A stretch of DNA of 64,000 nucleotides from Zea mays (lineage: Eukaryota > Streptophyta > Magnoliopsida > Poales > Poaceae): contig NC_050097.1 in the NCBI RefSeq assembly GCF_902167145.1, forward strand, positions 168,422,923 to 168,486,922. Reading direction: 5' to 3'. Positions 58,501-64,000 of the stretch are shown one piece after another. Numbering within the stretch: position 1 is the stretch's first letter; each line of letters begins with the position of its first letter. The position numbers were made by a program, and so were the translations under genes. A model generated the notes under the pieces. That model saw only the letters and a list, made by a program, of their open reading frames with translations. It searched no databases and was not told where the DNA came from.

Positions 58501-59303
58501 ATGCGCTGAATGCTGCGGTGTAATCCAGCCATGAAACGTGCAATGGTTTGCTCTTCGTCTTCATACACATTGGCTCTAATCATGGCCTTCTCCATCTCCT
58601 TATAATACTCCTCAACAGAGAAACTTCCTTGCCTCAAATTCTGCAATTTATCAAAAAGATCACGTCGATAATGCTTCGGCACAAAACGAGTTCTCATTTC
58701 TCGCTTCATCTCTTGCCAAGTAATAATAGGGTCCTCTCCATCTTCTTCACGATCACGAAGAAGTTGCTCCCACCAAATCAGAGCATATCCTTCAAACTCA
58801 AGAGATGCCATTGCAAGTTTCTTCTCCTCTGAATAATTATGTAGGCGGAAGATTTTCTCCACTTTCAATTCACATGTGAAATAATCTTCAGGATCAGATC
58901 TACCATCAAATTTTGGCATGGTAAACTTAAGTTTCCCAAATCTCTCTTCTTGGTTGACGCCTCTATGATGACGACGACCATAGCGATGTTGAGACTGATC
59001 ATCCCCGAATTCAGATTCTTCATTGTCATTATTTCTTCGATTCCGGCCTCTTCCTCTACCATATGCAGCACCTTGATTTCTCCTCCCATGTTCACTTGCT
59101 CTTCTAGAATAATTTCCTTCATCTTCTTCCCCATCTTCATCATGGTTTCTTACACCGTCGGGGAGTCGACGACGACCTCTGATTTCAGCCATAAGTGTCT
59201 GAAGATCTTGTGCCAACAGATCTTGCTTGGCTTCTATGCTTTGTTTGAGCTCATTGAATTGTATCAGGGTGACACATTCTTCAATCTCAACGTTGGGATC
59301 CAT
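55574..59303 (-). pseudogene. Gypsy gag-pol: gag, zinc knuckle, protease, reverse transcriptase, RNase H; integrase core missing
   Basis: The start ATG is at 59301-59303 (MDPNVEIEECVTLIQFNELK). A charged N-terminal part precedes the gag domain (FTMPKFDGRSDPEDYFTCEL, then SLEFEGYALIWWEQLL and SVEEYYKEMEKAMIRANV). The zinc knuckle is CFKCGGRGHVIKEC. The protease motif is VNIDGGSCHNLAS, with D-G-G. The reverse transcriptase has WRMCVDCRAINNIT, FTKIDLRSGYHQIRM and FVVVYFDDILIYS (YFDD). A one-base deletion near 56655 ends the first ORF at 56658. The next frame gives the rest of reverse transcriptase and RNase H ([18 protein letters not shown], then [10 protein letters not shown]). At about 55750 the H2C2 and catalytic integrase parts are absent, and the frame jumps to the integrase tail ([19 protein letters not shown]), then [15 protein letters not shown]. 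The frame continues into the LTR and stops at 55240. Confidence 0.92.
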
Positions 59304-60235
59304 CTTCCTGCGAAGTTAGTGGCAACAAGGCAACAAATATAGGTGGAATATGAAGCTATATAGAATCTCACAACCTCACCACTCTTACCAACCAAAGCTC
59401 TTATGAGTTCCCTGCGGGTTGCAAGAAAATGTGTGGTGGTAACAAGAAAGTGGTGGTTAAGCGAATACAAGACCAGAGTACCGATTACGATGGCTTATAT
59501 GTGGAGCTTGGTGGGGATTAATAAACAAGGGATACAATCTGAATTCTAGTTGTTGTTAAGTTAAATAACCATCCGACTAGAAGTTCCCTGCCTAGTGCTG
59601 ACCACAAGATTCGAGTGATGTAAATAGATCAAACACACGCGCAAGAAATTTCAGATTTGATGCAGACAAGGAGTATGATTGGAATGCAAGTGTTGCAATC
59701 AGATCCAACCAAAATTTTGCACCAAATGACAATAGCAAACTGGTTGAACAATTTGATAAAATTTTCAGCACTTGTGCACATAAACAAACTGATTGTTTTA
59801 CTTTTCTCTCACAATCTTGTTCAACACTTTTCTTTGGTACTTTTCTTTCTTCTCTTTTTTTTTGATACTCTTTTTTTATAGAACTAAACACAGAGATCTG
59901 ATATGATATTGCACACTTTATAATACTTAACAAAGAACTCAACCAGCAGCTATAACTTAAATAGGATCAAAGTTAACGCGAAGGAAATGATGAGAGTTTT
60001 CTGATTTTTCTTTTTGTGGATATTTTCAGATATATATAAGAGGCTCAAAGGGAACACAAAGGATAGAGTGACCAGCAACTAAACAAAGACTCTAAGGACT
60101 GAAACTTAACAAAACTCACTGGAACAACAGATTGAAACAAAGGGCTATGACAAAATATTTTATGGCTTTTTGGTGGATAGGACGAACACAAAATATATGT
60201 AGCTAAGGGTAAAGAATCCTACCGTGGCAACTGAG
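59304..60235 (-). other. 5' leader of the nested gypsy element
   Basis: About 930 bp between PBS and gag ATG on the minus strand. No ORF supported. A pyrimidine-rich stretch (plus strand, 59815-59880) would be a long purine run in the RNA. Confidence 0.75.
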
Positions 60236-60249
60236 GCTTTGATACCAGA

Positions 60250-61863
60250 TGACAAACATCTTTGTCTCTTCCTTTTGAAGCAAACACAAATCAAACCCTG
60301 TGACTTGTACCATTTCACCATATATGAGTTCAAATCATGGCTTCAAGTCACCTTACTGATGTATAAACATATTATAACTCTTCATAGCTGATTAGTTCAG
60401 CGACTTAGTGCAAGTACTCTCTTCTTCACATTAGCCATGGTACCTCGGTCCACAAGCCGTCGCTTGGCCTTCAGCTTCACTTAGTTCCTTGAAGCCCTTT
60501 CCTTGCTATCTTCACCCTATCAAGCCATTCTTGAGTCACATCATATTGAGCATCCATTGAGAGAATCATTTCTTCAATATTGTGAACCTTGCTTGAATGT
60601 CTTCTAGATATAACTGTTAAGATCAATCAAGCTCTAGTTTGATTCTCATAGAAGCATATATGGACTGATAGTAATATGGTCAAGCCAATTTGATGCGTCA
60701 CGATGCCCGATCTTCACGACGTAGGATCAATCTTCAGATAACTAGCTTCAAAGAAGCCAAGATAACTTGCTGCAAGCAGCGATAACTAGTGCAACCTGAC
60801 AAATAAAACTCGAAGCCAACCACCGTCTTTAACCGGCAGCCTGAATCGAGGATTCGCCCAACCACACTCTCAAAGAACCAACCAACACAGCCTACAATCA
60901 ATCGAGGAGACCTCGAAGGGAGTAGGAGCACCAATTGGGAGCGGATGAAGCCGCCGCTTCTGCAATCCCGTGAAGGAATTCACAAGAGCAAAGGGGTAGA
61001 GATCACTCTCAATATTTGTTAGCACACAGCTGAACAAAGGGGTTCTGTTTTAGATTATCATAAGCTGCCTTACATCATAGACATATGGGGGTATTTATAC
61101 TAGTAACAACCAGCCTTAGCGAGGTATAAACACAAAACAAAAGTATTTTCATGAGCTAATGTGAAGGAGCCTCTTCGGGAGATCTACAGAGCTGATTTCC
61201 GTGTGGCTGTTTGACTTCTGCGCAGCCTTCAGTATTTTGACAATAACTTCTTCTAGGAATCTTCAAATGACGTGGGGTTGGATGCGTTGGAAAGCTGACT
61301 TGATAAGCTTCCTCACCATATATAGCATGCTTAATGAAACTTCGTAGAATGATGCAGTTTAATACGAAAACTTGGTCATCAAGCTGACTGTTGACCTTCT
61401 GACCAGTCGACACTAAAGTAGGTCGGCTGCCTTTCTGGTAGATGTGGTTAAGTCGGCTTTAGAAGCATTGGAAACTAGACTTCAAGAGCTTTCCAAAAAG
61501 TACTTATGTGCCTTCATAGCTTTTGGGAATCAAAAGATATGACTGTTTCTTTTGGACGGTTCTGTTGCGCTGGACTGACTCAGATATAGCTCTTCTTGCT
61601 GATTCGCCCTTGATATGTTTTGTCCTTCCTCTTTGGTGAACCTAAGTAATATTAATATACACGACTTAGGTAGCATAAAATTCTCATTAGTGTTTAAATG
61701 AAATTCATAAAGTAGCGCGTGCACCTCTTGTTGTAGCTTGTTAGCTCGACTACGTGTAATTGGTCCATCAAAGACTTGGGTTGGTGATGATGTTGGTTGT
61801 ACTTGAGTTGATGTAGTATGATTTGGGGGTTGTAACATGTTGCTTAATGGCGTGGTCATATCA
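60250..61863 (-). repeat. 5' LTR (element orientation) of the nested gypsy element
   Basis: 1614 bp with TG...CA ends. Minus-strand TATAAATA at 61092-61099. Confidence 0.95.
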
Positions 61864-62188
61864 CAATTTATGATTCCTCATATCTTATTCACTTTGGCTT
61901 GACCAATCCTCTTAATCACTTCATCCTCTATTCTAATCATATGTATGTAGTGATTTCTCAGGTCTTGTCCATATATTCAAACCAATATAGAGATCATATT
62001 ATATCCATTTGCATTGTCTCACTGGTTATTTAATCTTATGTTGAACCTTTGTTCACTGATCATTATACACTATTCAAGTATGTTCATCATACTGAATTTC
62101 CTGTTTAACACTTAGCAAACTTGTTAGACCTTTAAATGTGTCGTTATCCAAATCAGCAAAACTCACAAATGGGATGAATACACTTTCA

Positions 62189-63460
62189 ATCTCCCCCTTT
62201 TTGGTGATTGATGGCAACACATTCAAAGCTTACATAAGATTTGATAAATAAGATTTTGAATCCTATGATATAGTTTTGTCCCCCTAAATATGTGCTTTTC
62301 AGAAAATACCAATTTTGGACGCAAATGCCAAAAGCACATATTTGGGTCATAGTATGGAGACAACTTATATCATACTATTCATGGGGTGCAATGTGTCTTA
62401 GAATAAACGTGATGCTCATGACATAGTATGCACTCATCAACTTTCTACATCTTATGTTTTTCTTATGATTCCCCCCTTTTGTTAATTATTTCTCCCCTTT
62501 TCAAAAGTCCTCTAACACTTATTTACATAAGACTAAAGGTAAGCTTTAATGCACAATTTCTCCCCCTTTGTCATAAATCTCCAAAAAGGATACAAAGGAT
62601 ATCAAGGGAAGAAATTTTGATTAAGCAAGATTTGAACATGCTATCATGAAAAGGGTCCTTAGATGACACAAAATTAATGTAGAAGTGACATGAAGTGATG
62701 TACCTTTATGTTTTACCTTTTCAAGGGGTTTCCAGACTTGTGTTGGATTTAGAATTCATTTGCAAGCTCTTGTTGGCATAGTTGTTACATAGGTCCAATA
62801 TATCAAATGAATATTGTCATACTAATTGAAAGATACATCTTGATACCTGGAGTCTAGATGTCACCTAGCATTTTCTTATCATAACAAGAGGCAACATGAA
62901 AATTGCACAAGTATGGATTATACAACTAGTGATCATGTACGAAAATACCAATTGAAAACACCAATTGATACAATTTGATAGATAAACAGATCACTAATTG
63001 CTTATTACACTAAGTTCTCCTCAAGTTTTATTGCACACATATATATGTATTCAATTGATACCTATTGAGAGTACTTATTTGCAATTTAAAGTACCATTGG
63101 CATAAAAAGAGTATCAATTGAATATAATCATGCAACATAAGGAACATGCACACTATTTAACCAATTAAGTTTTAGACAGGAGAATTTATAAGCTATGCTA
63201 CTTTAGACATTTGCAATCCAAAAGGATGTGATACGTATTTACCAATTTTAGATGACGTTGGAGTAGCATATACAAGAGAAACTCATTCTCATATGAAATG
63301 TATAAAAGATACATTTATTTGAGCAAAGAATCTTTGATACCCATCAAATTTGCAGTGGAAGTGATTGTCTTTGCCCGAAAATTCCTTTCTAATTTGACAC
63401 TACACACATAATAGACTTGGAAATGAAGTTAGTCTCAAAGATTTAAATTATAGACCATTC
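62189..63460 (-). other. 3' noncoding region of the minus-strand Sirevirus
   Basis: No ORF supported. Minus-strand purine tracts occur at 62189-62202, 62469-62480, 62490-62501 and 62556-62570. A long stem-loop has arms at 62286-62299 and 62330-62343. The element is interrupted at 63461 by another LTR, so its coding part lies beyond the window. Confidence 0.7.
62286..62343. repeat. 14-bp perfect inverted repeat (stem-loop)
   Basis: AAATATGTGCTTTT and its exact complement AAAAGCACATATTT are separated by 30 bases. Flanking CCC and GGG extend the stem after one bulge. Confidence 0.9.
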
Positions 63461-64000
63461 TGAAGGGAAATGTGCCCTTGGGTCATTTCTATAAATGTTT
63501 TGGTGATTAGATGTCCAACACATATTGTTTTGAGGTGATATGTGCCAAATGATAAAGAAGTGCAAATCAAGAATAAAGGTATGTTTCTAGCCTTAGTGAA
63601 TTGTTTTTGATACTAACATATTTCCTTAAGCGCTAGGAACAGCATCAAGGCAAATGGAAATGGATTGGAGAAGTTTGGCTAAGTCTAGCCAAAACTTGCA
63701 TCAGCCTGTGGTGCACCAGACTGTCCGGTGTCCGGTGCACAGGCTGGTTCAGCAGCAAAGTTGCTGCTCTCGGGAATCGGCGAGAGCGACATGGCTAAAA
63801 ATCGTCAGACTATCTGATGGTGCACCGGACTATCCGGTGAGCCATCAGCACCCGTGCTCAATGCTCGGCGACGAACTCGTTGCTCTCGGGAATTCACCGA
63901 GGGCGCCGCTACTAAAATTGACTGGACTGTCTGGTGTGCACCAGACTGTACAGTGAGCCAACGGCGCCCACGACCAATGGTCGGCAGCGCAATCAACAGG
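63461..64000 (+). repeat. Sirevirus LTR start (cut by window end)
   Basis: Begins TGAAGGGAAATGTGCCCTTG, close to the 47306 and 50498 LTR starts. Odd palindromes of the CACCGGACTGTCCGGTG type lie at 63714-63730, 63823-63839, 63920-63936 and 63939-63955. Not shown whether it is a full element or a solo LTR. Confidence 0.82.

Larger units (their letters stand above)
53960..61863 (-). mobile_element. Ty3/gypsy (chromovirus-like) retrotransposon, minus strand, integrase deleted
   Basis: 1614-bp LTRs at 53960-55573 and 60250-61863 differ at roughly 1 percent of positions. On the minus strand the PBS TGGTATCAAAGCC lies two bases after the 5' LTR (about 60236-60248). The PPT AAGGGGAGGAGGA abuts the 3' LTR at 55574. 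The gag-pol gene is between them. The outer ends do not show a clean 5-bp duplication. The left end reads TCACAAAC where the partner LTR reads TGACAAAC, and a small deletion at this end would explain both facts. Confidence 0.92.
52449..62188 (-). repeat. 3' LTR of a minus-strand Sirevirus, split by a gypsy element
   Basis: LTR pieces are 52449-53959 and 61864-62188, about 1.84 kb together. The plus-strand ends are TGAAAGTTGCCTAGAGGGGG and ATACACTTTCA, so the LTR reads TG...CA on the minus strand. A polypurine tract (AAAAAGGGGGAGAT, minus strand) abuts it at 62189-62202, which shows that this is the 3' LTR and that the element body continues rightward. A minus-strand TATA box is at 53238-53245, with a palindrome-rich upstream region (53280-53720). 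Confidence 0.85.

Noticed and set aside
1..64000. Search for tRNA, rRNA or other structural RNA genes
   Set aside because: No cloverleaf-like gene or rRNA segment was noticed; tRNA-like matches are only primer-binding sites.

Overview
The window is intergenic DNA from a large-genome grass, most likely the Andropogoneae (maize, sorghum, sugarcane, Miscanthus group). Almost every base can be assigned to a transposable element. The clade call rests on the element mix: Sirevirus-type copia LTRs with 17-bp odd palindromes, a Tat-lineage gypsy element with an antisense gene, CACTA elements carrying a Ulp1-like gene, and Tourist-type Harbinger elements. I found no complete host gene. The only host-like coding trace is a broken C2H2 zinc-finger gene with an EAR motif (11425-11719).

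Left part, 1-11861. A CACTA element (258-7060, TSD CAG) carries a decayed TNP2 transposase and a spliced second gene with a Ulp1/C48 protease fold, both on the minus strand. A small inverted-repeat element follows (7479-7657). Next is a hAT element (7729-11240, 8-bp TSD GGCTCCTC) with a BED-finger transposase broken by two frameshifts and two stops. Then comes the zinc-finger fragment.

Central nest, 11862-39387. A non-autonomous LTR retrotransposon with about 3.8-kb LTRs and TSD GTTGC has only gag and dead-protease remnants inside. Its 5' LTR was hit twice. The first insertion is a copia element (11924-16927, TSD GATGG) that lacks a recognisable gag and has an Sm-protein-like segment in its place. 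The second is a minus-strand Tat-type gypsy element (17220-28798, TSD CACCC, only 3 differences between 475-bp LTRs). The gypsy element carries a five-exon gene on the opposite strand with its own TATA box, convergent with pol, and a 78-bp tandem array separates the two.

Right part, 39388-64000. In order there are a probable Helitron 3' end, a TRIM (40339-41071), and two abutting Tourist/Harbinger elements that share one TTA. The second Harbinger element contains a solo Sirevirus-type LTR. A complex duplication follows (two 1499-bp copies plus two apparently identical 516-bp tandem units and a 202-bp partial). Then come an internally deleted Sirevirus (47306-51952) and a second, minus-strand Sirevirus whose 3' LTR (52449-62188) is split by a minus-strand gypsy element (53960-61863) that has lost its integrase core. 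The window ends in the start of another Sirevirus LTR (63461 onward).

All element genes are degraded. The nesting gives a relative order: the outer elements are older, and the Tat gypsy (3/475 LTR differences) and the chromovirus-like gypsy (about 1 percent) are the youngest insertions. Five of six inferred nonsense mutations are C-to-T changes in CG or CHG context, as expected for methylated, silenced transposon DNA.
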